Source: Lachnospiraceae bacterium XBB2008 (GTDB taxonomy: Bacteria > Bacillota > Clostridia > Lachnospirales > Lachnospiraceae). From it: 64,000 nucleotides of DNA. The number at the start of each line of letters is the position of its first letter. Position 1 is the stretch's first letter. A model generated the notes under the pieces. That model did no database searches and was not told the DNA's origin. It saw nothing but the letters and a program-made list of their open reading frames with translations. Positions 18,379 through 26,442 of this stretch are shown one piece after another. The translations under genes and the position numbers were made by a program. The stretch spans positions 186,001 to 250,000 of the forward strand of contig FMVL01000006.1 of NCBI GenBank assembly GCA_900102235.1, written 5' to 3'.

Positions 18379-19194
18379 ATGGATTCAAATCAATACAATA
18401 ATAATGATCAGAACATCTATTATGAACAGCCCGGACAGCAGTATCAGCAACCCGGACAGCAGTACTACCAGCAGCCGCAGCAACAGTACTATCAGCCCAA
18501 TCCCTATCAGGCTGTGGGACAGGCGGCTTCGCAGGTTCGCGACCTGCTTCAGAATGAAGTCATAGCCAAGTCATTCCTGTATATGGTGGCAGCACTTGCA
18601 GTCACCGCCATAGCGGCATTTACGGCGCCTGATCTTCTTGCGGGATGGCTTATGAGAGGAAGGTATAACTTCATCATTCTGTTTGTGGCAGAACTTGCTA
18701 TCGTCATTGCATCCAATGTGGCAATGTCCAAGAACAACGTGGCCCTGAGTGCGATACTTTTTACTCTGTATTCGTATCTTACAGGTGCGACCCTCGGGAT
18801 AATCTTCTGGGCATATCAGCTGGCAAGTGTCGGCGCGATATTCCTGATGACGGCAGCCATGTTCGGTATCATGGCAGTATACGGCCTTGTTACCAAGAAG
18901 GACTTATCATCGATCGGTAACATCTGCATGATGGGCATCATCGGCATAATCATCGCATCACTTGTTAATATCTTCCTGCTTAAGAGCGGTGTGTTCGATC
19001 TGATCGTATCGGTCATCGGTGTGGCCATATTCGTAGGCCTTACCGCTTATGATGTTCAGAAGATCAAGAGAAGAGTCTATTATGCTACGGATGAGAATGT
19101 GGCTTGCCTGGCACTTTGGGGAGCCTTCGGGCTTTATCTTGATTTCATCAACCTGTTCTTAAGACTTCTCCGGCTGTTCGGCAAGCGCAAATAA
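18379..19194 (+). CDS. Bax inhibitor-1/YccA-family membrane protein with Gln-rich tail
   Basis: A polytopic membrane protein of 271 residues. Residues from about 50 on contain seven hydrophobic helices of the BI-1/TMBIM type, ending with GLTAYDVQKIKRR and FINLFLRLLRL, typical for the family, whose bacterial members act as pH-sensitive calcium leaks or FtsH partners. The first 45 residues are low complexity, rich in Gln, Tyr and Pro with repeats of PGQQYQQ type. I choose the ATG at 18379 because GAGGAG (18364-18369) is 9 bases ahead; the ATG at 18370 lies inside that ribosome binding site. Confidence 0.87.
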   Translation: MDSNQYNNNDQNIYYEQPGQQYQQPGQQYYQQPQQQYYQPNPYQAVGQAASQVRDLLQNEVIAKSFLYMVAALAVTAIAAFTAPDLLAGWLMRGRYNFIILFVAELAIVIASNVAMSKNNVALSAILFTLYSYLTGATLGIIFWAYQLASVGAIFLMTAAMFGIMAVYGLVTKKDLSSIGNICMMGIIGIIIASLVNIFLLKSGVFDLIVSVIGVAIFVGLTAYDVQKIKRRVYYATDENVACLALWGAFGLYLDFINLFLRLLRLFGKRK

Positions 19195-19203
19195 TGAAGT
19201 GAT

Positions 19204-19878
19204 ATGGACGATCGTGAAGTAAGGATCATAGAGATCAAAAAAAGCGTATATGAGAATAACGACAGGGAAGCAGAGAGGCTTCGCGGAGAACTGAGAGAGA
19301 AAGGGGTATTTCTGATCAATCTCATGTCTTCTCCGGGAGCCGGAAAGACGACTACTCTGATCGCGACAATCAATGCATTAAAAGACAGATACCGTATAGG
19401 TGTCATGGAAGCGGATATCGATTCGGATGTCGATGCAAAACGCATCGCATCCACGGGGGTTACATCGATACAGCTTCATACAGGCGGCATGTGTCATCTT
19501 GATGCGGGCATGACCAGGCAGGGCCTTGAGGAGATAGGTTATGAGGGTTTTGATCTTATCTTCCTTGAGAATGTCGGTAATCTGGTATGTCCCGCGGAGT
19601 TTGATACCGGCGCATCGGCCAATGCCATGATACTGTCGGTCCCGGAGGGGGATGACAAGCCGCTAAAGTATCCGCTGATGTTCTCGATATGTGACATGGT
19701 CCTGATCAACAAGACGGATGTGATCCCGTATTTTGATTTTGACCTTGACAGGTGCCGGGAGGGTATCGCCATGAGAAACGATCATGCCAGCGTGATACCG
19801 ATATGTGCCAAAACCGGCGAAGGTATAGACTTATGGACCGCGTGGATATCCGAGCAGATAGAAGCGTGGAAGAATTGA
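19204..19878 (+). CDS. hypB: Nickel incorporation GTPase HypB
   Basis: SIMIBI-class GTPase that loads nickel into target enzymes. Of 224 residues, the P-loop is SSPGAGKTT (42-50), switch aspartates are in EADIDSDVD, the interdomain metal site is MCHLD with C97 and H98, then ENVGNLVCPAEFD (122-134) and NKTD for guanine recognition. There is no N-terminal histidine-rich stretch. It precedes an iron-sulfur flavoprotein and hypA; no hydrogenase structural genes of the [NiFe] type are visible. Confidence 0.93.
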   Translation: MDDREVRIIEIKKSVYENNDREAERLRGELREKGVFLINLMSSPGAGKTTTLIATINALKDRYRIGVMEADIDSDVDAKRIASTGVTSIQLHTGGMCHLDAGMTRQGLEEIGYEGFDLIFLENVGNLVCPAEFDTGASANAMILSVPEGDDKPLKYPLMFSICDMVLINKTDVIPYFDFDLDRCREGIAMRNDHASVIPICAKTGEGIDLWTAWISEQIEAWKN

Positions 19879-19893
19879 CAGGAGGTAGAGGGT

Positions 19894-22689
19894 ATGGCAG
19901 GAACCGATCCGAACTATCCGCTCAGACCGGATTATGTAGATGCAGATGCGCCCATGAAGGAGCCCATAGCGGCACTGGGCAAGCTCATTACCGATCGTAT
20001 CCCGATCAAACTGGGACTCGCGAAGGTTACCAAAGACGATCCGGAATACTGGGCCGTCAGGATTCTATGCTATGACGATGAGAAGATAGCTCAGTTCGTC
20101 ATAGATAATTTCAAAGCGATCAGACAGCCTAAGACATTTGAGCAGCTTAAGGCTTCTTCGGGACTGTCCGATGAAGAGCTGACCGAGATGCTTGAGAAGA
20201 TCTCATACACCGGTCTGGTTGAATACAACTGGGAGAATGAACGCCACGAGAAGCAGTGGGTTCTGCCCATGTTCGTGCCCGGTTCGGGCGAGTTTTCCAA
20301 CATGAACTTAAAGCTCATCGACGAACATCCTGAGCTTGGCATGTTCTTTGAGCATATGACCAGACTTCCGCTGGAGAAGGTTACACCGATGGTGCCTCCC
20401 GGAGGAGCGGGCATAGGCATGCATGTCATACCCGTTCAGAAGGAAGTGGATATGTGCTCTGAGGCGGTAAGCATTGAGAAGATATCCTACTGGCTGGACA
20501 AATATGACGGTAAATACGCCGCATCACCCTGCTCATGCAGGCGCAGCAGAATGACTTATGAAGAAGGCTGTGCCGATGATTTTCATGACTGGTGCATCGC
20601 TGTCGGAGATATGGCCGATTATGTGGTCGAGACCGGCAAGGGCGGAAGATATATAACCAAGGAAGAAGCTCTTGAGATATTGAAGAAAGGTGAGGAGAAC
20701 GGATTCGTTCATCAGATCACCAATATCGACGGAGAGGATAAGATATTTGCGATATGTAACTGTAACGTGAATGTCTGCTATGCTCTGCGTACATCACAGC
20801 TCTTTAATACACCCAACATGTCAAGAAGTGCATATGTGGCTCACATCGATAAGGAGAAATGTGTGGCCTGCGGAAGATGTGTGGAGGTATGCCCCGCAGG
20901 TGCAGTAACTCTCGGACGTAAGCTCTGCAAAAAAGACGGGACCGAGCAGAAATATCCCAAGCACCTCCTGCCGACCGATAAACCCTGGAGCGAAGATGAC
21001 TGGGATTGGGATTACAGAGACAATAACCGTATCGAGACTCATGATACAGGTACGGCGCCCTGTAAGACGGCCTGTCCCGCTCACATATCCGTACAGGGGT
21101 ATCTCAGGCTCGCGGCACAGGGAAAATACACCGAAGCGCTCGCTCTTATCAAAAAGAACAATCCTCTGCCCGCTGTATGCGGACATATCTGTAACCGCAG
21201 ATGCGAGGACGCTTGTACGAGAGGCACCATAGACGAGGCTATCGCTATCGATGAAGTCAAAAAGTTCATCGCGATGCACGATCTGGAGGCCGAGACCAGG
21301 TTTATCCCCAAGAAAGTGATCCCCAAGGTGGAGGGCGAATTCGAAGAGAAGATCGCCATCATAGGTGCGGGCCCCGCAGGTCTGTCATGTGCGTACTATC
21401 TGGCAGAGAAAGGCTATCGTCCGACTGTATTTGAGAAGAACGAAAAGCCCGGCGGAATGCTCGTATACGGCATACCTTCATATAAGCTTGAAAAGGACGT
21501 GATAGCAGCCGAGATAGATGTCATGCGCGAGATGGGCGTCGAGATCAGGTGCGGCATAGAGGTCGGCAAAGATATCACGATCGAACAGTTGAGAAAAGAA
21601 GGCTATAAAGCTTTTTACATCGCCATCGGATGTCAGGGCGGAAGAAGCATCCAGGTTCCCGGAGAGGATGCGGACGGTGTTACCAGTGCCGTTGATTTCC
21701 TTCGTGAGATCAATGCTCATGAAGCATACGATATCAAGGGCGATGTGGTAGTAGTCGGCGGCGGAAACGTAGCCGTGGATTGCTCGCGAGATGCATCCAG
21801 ACTGTGCTCCGGTAAGGTTTATCAGTATTCGCTCGAGACCAGAGATATCATGCCCGCTTCCGAAGAAGAGATAGAGGAAGCACTCGATGACGGAGTCATC
21901 CTCGAAGGCGGATGGGGACCGAAGGAGATCCTGAAGGACGAAGCGGGTGCTGTCCGCGGGATCATATTCAAGAGATGTACATCGGTTAAGGATGCGGACG
22001 GTAAGTTCAATCCCAAGTATGATGAGAATGATACCGTTACTCTCGAATGTAAGCATGTGGTTCTCGCAGTCGGTCAGTCCATAGTATGGGGTGATCTGAT
22101 CGAAGGCACGGGGGTTGTGCTCGGACGCGGGAACGGCGCGGTAGCGGATCCCGTGACTTATCAGACCGGTGAGCCGGATATCTTTGCGGGCGGTGATGTA
22201 TATACGGGCCCCAGGTTCGTCATAGATGCGATAGCCGCAGGCAAGGAAGCAGCCATATCCATACACAGATTCGTCCAGCCTCATGCATCACTTACGATCG
22301 GGCGTAATCCCAATCATTATGTGGAACTGGACAAGGAAGATATTCTCGTAGAGAATTACGACAATTCCAAACGGCAGATCCCCGGTAGGAAGGACGGCGA
22401 GAAGAAGTCCTTCAGAGACCTGAAGATGGTATTTACCGAGGAACAGGTGAAGACCGAAACCGCCAGATGTTTATCGTGCGGTGCCTCTGTCGTAGATGAG
22501 AATCAGTGCGTGGGATGCGGACTGTGTACTACCAGATGTGAATTTGATGCCATACATCTGCGCAGGGACAATCCCGAGTGTTCCACGATGCGCAAGAGCG
22601 AAGATAAGCTCAAATATATACTTCCGAATGGCCTGAAGCAGGCCATCAAAGTCCGCTTTAAGAACAAAAAAGAACCGGATTACAGATAA
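19894..22689 (+). CDS. Large iron-sulfur FAD/NAD(P) oxidoreductase (GltD-like)
   Basis: A 931-residue multi-domain redox protein. Order: an N-terminal helical region (1-200, with a winged-helix-like part at about 50-110); a cysteine region with SPCSCRRSR (about 212) and ICNCNVNVC; a ferredoxin cluster CVACGRCVEVCP (about 324); the glutamate-synthase small-subunit module with CKTACP and CGHICNRRCEDAC, FAD site IIGAGPAGLSCAYYL (about 489), NAD(P) site VVVGGGNVAVDCSRDASR (about 620) and GGDVYTGPRFVIDAI (about 767); and C-terminal CLSCG plus CVGCGLCTTRC. It should move electrons between NAD(P)H and ferredoxin or a partner. AGGAGGT precedes the ATG. It is sandwiched between hypB and hypA and overlaps the latter, so its function is presumably linked to a nickel enzyme. 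Confidence 0.86.
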   Translation: MAGTDPNYPLRPDYVDADAPMKEPIAALGKLITDRIPIKLGLAKVTKDDPEYWAVRILCYDDEKIAQFVIDNFKAIRQPKTFEQLKASSGLSDEELTEMLEKISYTGLVEYNWENERHEKQWVLPMFVPGSGEFSNMNLKLIDEHPELGMFFEHMTRLPLEKVTPMVPPGGAGIGMHVIPVQKEVDMCSEAVSIEKISYWLDKYDGKYAASPCSCRRSRMTYEEGCADDFHDWCIAVGDMADYVVETGKGGRYITKEEALEILKKGEENGFVHQITNIDGEDKIFAICNCNVNVCYALRTSQLFNTPNMSRSAYVAHIDKEKCVACGRCVEVCPAGAVTLGRKLCKKDGTEQKYPKHLLPTDKPWSEDDWDWDYRDNNRIETHDTGTAPCKTACPAHISVQGYLRLAAQGKYTEALALIKKNNPLPAVCGHICNRRCEDACTRGTIDEAIAIDEVKKFIAMHDLEAETRFIPKKVIPKVEGEFEEKIAIIGAGPAGLSCAYYLAEKGYRPTVFEKNEKPGGMLVYGIPSYKLEKDVIAAEIDVMREMGVEIRCGIEVGKDITIEQLRKEGYKAFYIAIGCQGGRSIQVPGEDADGVTSAVDFLREINAHEAYDIKGDVVVVGGGNVAVDCSRDASRLCSGKVYQYSLETRDIMPASEEEIEEALDDGVILEGGWGPKEILKDEAGAVRGIIFKRCTSVKDADGKFNPKYDENDTVTLECKHVVLAVGQSIVWGDLIEGTGVVLGRGNGAVADPVTYQTGEPDIFAGGDVYTGPRFVIDAIAAGKEAAISIHRFVQPHASLTIGRNPNHYVELDKEDILVENYDNSKRQIPGRKDGEKKSFRDLKMVFTEEQVKTETARCLSCGASVVDENQCVGCGLCTTRCEFDAIHLRRDNPECSTMRKSEDKLKYILPNGLKQAIKVRFKNKKEPDYR

Positions 22690-23033
22690 TGCACGAACTG
22701 GGAGTTGTGTTTCATATCATAGATCAGGTCGAGGAAGTGGCTAAGGATAACGATGTATCCTCGGTTTCAAAGATCATTCTGCAATTGGGTGAGGTGAGTA
22801 CGGTGATCCCGGAATATCTCACCGATTGCTTTGTCTGGGCCCGCGCAAAGCATGAACTGATTCGTGAAGCCGAACTGGAGATAGAGACCATCCCGGCGAT
22901 CACCCGTTGCGGCGGATGCGGTCGGACTTACGGAACCGTCAAGTACGGTAAGATCTGCCCGTATTGCGGAAGTGACAGGACATGGCTTGAACAGGGCTCT
23001 GAATTCATGATCAAAGAGATAGAAGCAGTGTGA
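22689..23033 (+). CDS. hypA: Nickel metallochaperone HypA
   Basis: Delivers nickel together with HypB. The mature N-terminus MHE provides the nickel ligand His2, and the zinc site is C74, C77, C90, C93 (CGGC and CPYC). Length 114 residues is normal. The ATG overlaps the TAA of the flavoprotein gene by one base, so the two are translationally coupled. Confidence 0.93.
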   Translation: MHELGVVFHIIDQVEEVAKDNDVSSVSKIILQLGEVSTVIPEYLTDCFVWARAKHELIREAELEIETIPAITRCGGCGRTYGTVKYGKICPYCGSDRTWLEQGSEFMIKEIEAV

Positions 23034-23072
23034 GATGTGGGGCCGCAAGGCCGGATAAACGGAGGGAAATAT

Positions 23073-24032
23073 ATGAAGATAGTAATGCTTGAGAGATTGA
23101 GTGTGGGATCCGACATCGATGTATCGTGTTTTGAAGAACTCGGAGAAGTAGTGGCATATGACAACACGGTAAGTGTTGAAGAAGTCGCCGAGCGCATAGC
23201 CGATGCCGATGCTGTGATCTCCAATAAAGCTCCCATGAATGCCGTATCCATGAAGGATGCGCCGAATGTGAAGTTCATCGGTGAGTTTGCCACGGGATTC
23301 GATAACGTCGATATAGAGTACTGTAAGGCTCACGGTATCAGAGTGGCCAATGTCAGGGATTATTCCACGGCAATGGTAGCGCAGCACACTTTCACACTGG
23401 CACTTGCCCTGTCTCAGAAACTGGTTCATTACGATAACTATGTTAAATCCGGAGAGTATGCTTCACAGGCGAGATTCTCCAATTTCGACGTGCCTTTCCG
23501 GGAACTGGATGGCAAGACCTGGGGTATAGTCGGCCTCGGAAATATCGGTAAGAAGGTTGCCGCTATCGCCGCATCATTCGGATGCCGCGTCATCACTCAT
23601 TCCCTGACCGGTTCAAAGCATGACGGGCCTTATGAACAGGTGGATAAGGAGACGCTTTTTGCGGAAAGTGATTTTCTGTCACTCCACTGTCCGTTATCCG
23701 ACTTAAGCCGCGACTTTATTGATGCTGATGCTCTTAAGAAGATGAGGAACAGTGCAATCCTCATCAATGTCGCAAGAGGACCCGTGGTAAACACACAGGC
23801 TTTGTATGAAGCACTTGTAAACGGAGAGATAGCAGGTGCGGGCCTCGATGTTCTGGAGAAGGAGCCTATCGCAAAAGACAATCCTCTGGGACAGATAAAG
23901 GACTCGAATAAGATCATCATCACGCCTCATCTGGCCTGGGCGAGTGTGGAAGCACGTGAAAGGTGTGTATACGAAACATTTCTTAATCTCAAAGCGTTTA
24001 TGAACGGCGAAGAGCGTAACGCCGTAGTCTGA
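23073..24032 (+). CDS. NAD-dependent D-2-hydroxyacid dehydrogenase
   Basis: A 319-residue 2-hydroxyacid dehydrogenase (glycerate/hydroxypyruvate reductase branch). The nucleotide-binding turn is GLGNIGKKVAAIA and the catalytic Arg, Glu and His are in NVARGPVVN, DVLEKEP and TPHLAW. Substrate is not determined by sequence. The start is the ATG at 23073 after GGAGGG; the open frame reaches back to 23037 without support. It heads a three-gene string with a small unknown and an acyltransferase. Confidence 0.92.
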   Translation: MKIVMLERLSVGSDIDVSCFEELGEVVAYDNTVSVEEVAERIADADAVISNKAPMNAVSMKDAPNVKFIGEFATGFDNVDIEYCKAHGIRVANVRDYSTAMVAQHTFTLALALSQKLVHYDNYVKSGEYASQARFSNFDVPFRELDGKTWGIVGLGNIGKKVAAIAASFGCRVITHSLTGSKHDGPYEQVDKETLFAESDFLSLHCPLSDLSRDFIDADALKKMRNSAILINVARGPVVNTQALYEALVNGEIAGAGLDVLEKEPIAKDNPLGQIKDSNKIIITPHLAWASVEARERCVYETFLNLKAFMNGEERNAVV

Positions 24033-24033
24033 T

Positions 24034-24351
24034 ATGATAGATAAGAACAATTTTCACATACTTAATTTTGTAAAAGCGGAAGAATACTCCGGGTCCATGG
24101 ACGGCATGCGGTACATGATACGCCGTGTTGCGGGTGAACCCGTCGAGGAAGGTGAGGAAGCGAATCCCGACCGGATACGGGCCACGGTATGGCCTGAACC
24201 TCTGGGTATCAGGGCAACCGCGGAGGAACTCAAGACTTCGGAATACTTTTCGTTGGATGAAGACGGGGTATCCGATGTGGCCGACTGGCTGAACAAACAG
24301 TATTTTGACCGCATGGATGAGTGGACGGCTGCAAAGGAGAAAGGACTGTGA
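24034..24351 (+). CDS. Small acidic protein of unknown function
   Basis: A 105-residue soluble, acidic protein I do not recognise. It begins one base after the dehydrogenase stop and overlaps the acyltransferase start by four bases, so it is translated within that operon. Notable stretches are MRYMIRRVAGEP, ATVWPEPLGIRATAEE and a C-terminal helix. Tight packing and normal codon use support a real gene; no catalytic motif is seen. Confidence 0.8.
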   Translation: MIDKNNFHILNFVKAEEYSGSMDGMRYMIRRVAGEPVEEGEEANPDRIRATVWPEPLGIRATAEELKTSEYFSLDEDGVSDVADWLNKQYFDRMDEWTAAKEKGL

Positions 24352-25643
24352 AGACCAAGGTAACAGAACTTCCCTACAGCGAAGTATGCAAGATCAAACC
24401 TTCGCTTCATCTGCGGCCCGTTAGACAGAGCGTATTTCTTCGCCGTCTTATGCAGTTTCTTGCCGGATTTGTATTAAGATCGGTTCATTTTTCATGTTCG
24501 AAGAACGGCATGGAACGCATTAAGAAGAACGAACCGGTTCTTTATCTCATGAATCATTCCAGTTTTACGGATCTTGAGATAACCTCCTTGCTGCTCGGAG
24601 GAAGGCAGTATCATATCATATGCACAAATGACGGTCTTGTGGGTAAGCCGGGTCTCATGCTCAGAGTCGGATGTATTCCTGCCAAGAAATTCATCAGCGA
24701 CATGTATCTGATCAAGGATATGAAGTATGCGGTTGATAAACTCGGCAGTTCCATACTCATGTTTCCCGAGGCCAGTTATTCTTTTGACGGATGCGAGACA
24801 CCTCTTCCGGATTCTCTGGGCAAGTTCCTGAAGGTTCTCGGAATTCCGGTCGTCATGATCCGTACTAAAGGGTCGTTCCTGAGAGACCCTCTGTATAACG
24901 GATTGCAGCAGCGCAAAGTTAAGGTAAGCGCCAACATGTATTACCTGCTTTCGGCAGATGATATCAGGACAAAGAGTGCCGATGAACTGAATGCGATCCT
25001 TGAGGGGGCTTTTGAAATAGATAATTTCAAGGAACAGTACGAATCGGGCACTGTTGTGGATGAGCCGTTCAGAGCGGACGGTTTAAACCGTGTCCTGTAT
25101 AAATGTCCGAGATGCCGTACCGAAGGTGAAATGCATGGCGAGGGGATACACATTACCTGCCGTCATTGCGGCCTGAAATATGAACTTACCGAACTCGGCA
25201 GGCTTGAGCCTGTATCGGACGATACGGACGGGGACAGTACGGATGCTAAGTCTGACACGGTATATTTTGATAATGTTCCCGATTGGTACAGGTGGGAAAG
25301 AGAATGCGTACGTGAAGAGATCGAGGACAAAACGTATAAGATGGATCTCGAAACGGACATATACATGATGGTGGATTATAAGGCGATATACAAAGTCGGA
25401 GAGGGGAGACTGGTTCACGACTGTAACGGCTTTACGCTGACCGGATGTAACGGAGAACTTGAGTTTAAGATGAGTCCGAAACACTCCTACAGCCTCTATG
25501 CGGATTATTACTGGTATGAACTGGGAGATATGATCGCGATAGGGGATACTTCGAAGCAGTTCTACTGCATCCCCAAAGATCAGGACAAAACTATCGTCGC
25601 CAAGGCAAGACTGGCTGCAGAGGAATTATATAAGCTCAGCTAG
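24348..25643 (+). CDS. PlsC-type acyltransferase fused to a zinc ribbon
   Basis: A 431-residue protein. The N-terminal half is a 1-acylglycerol-3-phosphate acyltransferase-like domain: NHSSFTD (69-75) is the HX4D catalytic motif and FPEASYS (139-145) the acceptor-binding motif. After about residue 240 comes a zinc ribbon (CPRC then CRHC), then an acidic linker and a beta-rich C-terminal domain of about 130 residues. Standard PlsC proteins stop at about 240. The start is GTG 24348, 8 bases after AAGGAG, overlapping the previous stop; a GTG at 24321 is less likely. The stop overlaps the convergent HAD gene by 18 bases. Confidence 0.85.
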   Translation: MKTKVTELPYSEVCKIKPSLHLRPVRQSVFLRRLMQFLAGFVLRSVHFSCSKNGMERIKKNEPVLYLMNHSSFTDLEITSLLLGGRQYHIICTNDGLVGKPGLMLRVGCIPAKKFISDMYLIKDMKYAVDKLGSSILMFPEASYSFDGCETPLPDSLGKFLKVLGIPVVMIRTKGSFLRDPLYNGLQQRKVKVSANMYYLLSADDIRTKSADELNAILEGAFEIDNFKEQYESGTVVDEPFRADGLNRVLYKCPRCRTEGEMHGEGIHITCRHCGLKYELTELGRLEPVSDDTDGDSTDAKSDTVYFDNVPDWYRWERECVREEIEDKTYKMDLETDIYMMVDYKAIYKVGEGRLVHDCNGFTLTGCNGELEFKMSPKHSYSLYADYYWYELGDMIAIGDTSKQFYCIPKDQDKTIVAKARLAAEELYKLS

Positions 25644-26429
25644 ATATTCTGCGAGCCCGTCGTTATCGTTATCGGATGTTGTTATGACATCCGATATTTT
25701 TTTGACCGCTTCGGTGGCGTTTGCCATAGCGATACCGCAGCCTGCCGCTTCTATCATGGATATGTCGTTTTCCTCATCGCCGGCTGCATATGTATCTTCG
25801 ATGGGAACGTCCAGAAGTTTACATAACTCAAAGACGGCATTTCCTTTTCCGGCGGCCCGGTTAAAGAATTCAAGATAATACGGATTGGAAAAGACCATGT
25901 TTATACGGTCTCCGATAACAGGGGTGAGTTCCTCTGTAAGTTTACATAATCTTGAGTGGTCTTCCAGGTCTATCGCGAGCATCTTATACGGTTCCTCGTC
26001 GCACATGCCTATGGGGTCTTCGGAATAAACGACCGGAAGAAAGATCCTTTTGCGGTAATAGTTTATGGCCATGTCCTCTGTGACCGTATACAGAGTCTCA
26101 TGATTATAGGTCTGGATGTGTATCATCGAAGCGATGCATCTGTCCTGGATGATGCGTGCGCAGTCAAAAGGAACGGTCGCGGTCCAGGCGGGAGCATCTT
26201 TATCACGATCCCAGATCAGTGCGCCGTTGTAAGCAACGATGAAGCGTACCATATCCGCGATTCCGGCGGAGTCAAGCAGCTTCTGTATGCTAAGGAGCGG
26301 GCGCCCACTGTTTGGTACCAGCAGGTTGCCCGCATCCGTAAACCTCTTTAATTCTTCTTTGGTCCTCTCCGAAACCAATGATGCCTTATTCAGCAGAGTC
26401 CCGTCCAGGTCAGTATGTAATATCTTCAT
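25626..26429 (-). CDS. Cof-type HAD-IIB phosphatase
   Basis: A 267-residue sugar-phosphate-phosphatase-like protein. It begins MKILHTDLDGTLLNKA (motif I), has VPNSGRP (motif II), and GKGNAV with AAGDEENDISMIEAAG (motifs III and IV) at the C-terminal side, the Cof/YidA arrangement. The start is the ATG at 26429; the frame extends to 26522 but that part lies in the ABC-F gene and lacks homology. Substrate unknown. Confidence 0.9.
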   Translation of the reverse strand: MKILHTDLDGTLLNKASLVSERTKEELKRFTDAGNLLVPNSGRPLLSIQKLLDSAGIADMVRFIVAYNGALIWDRDKDAPAWTATVPFDCARIIQDRCIASMIHIQTYNHETLYTVTEDMAINYYRKRIFLPVVYSEDPIGMCDEEPYKMLAIDLEDHSRLCKLTEELTPVIGDRINMVFSNPYYLEFFNRAAGKGNAVFELCKLLDVPIEDTYAAGDEENDISMIEAAGCGIAMANATEAVKKISDVITTSDNDNDGLAEYLAELI

Positions 26430-26442
26430 GCGATATCGGTCT

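Noticed and set aside
21478-22284. 268-codon minus-strand open frame
   Set aside because: Antisense to the FAD/NAD(P) part of the flavoprotein with intact motifs; shadow.
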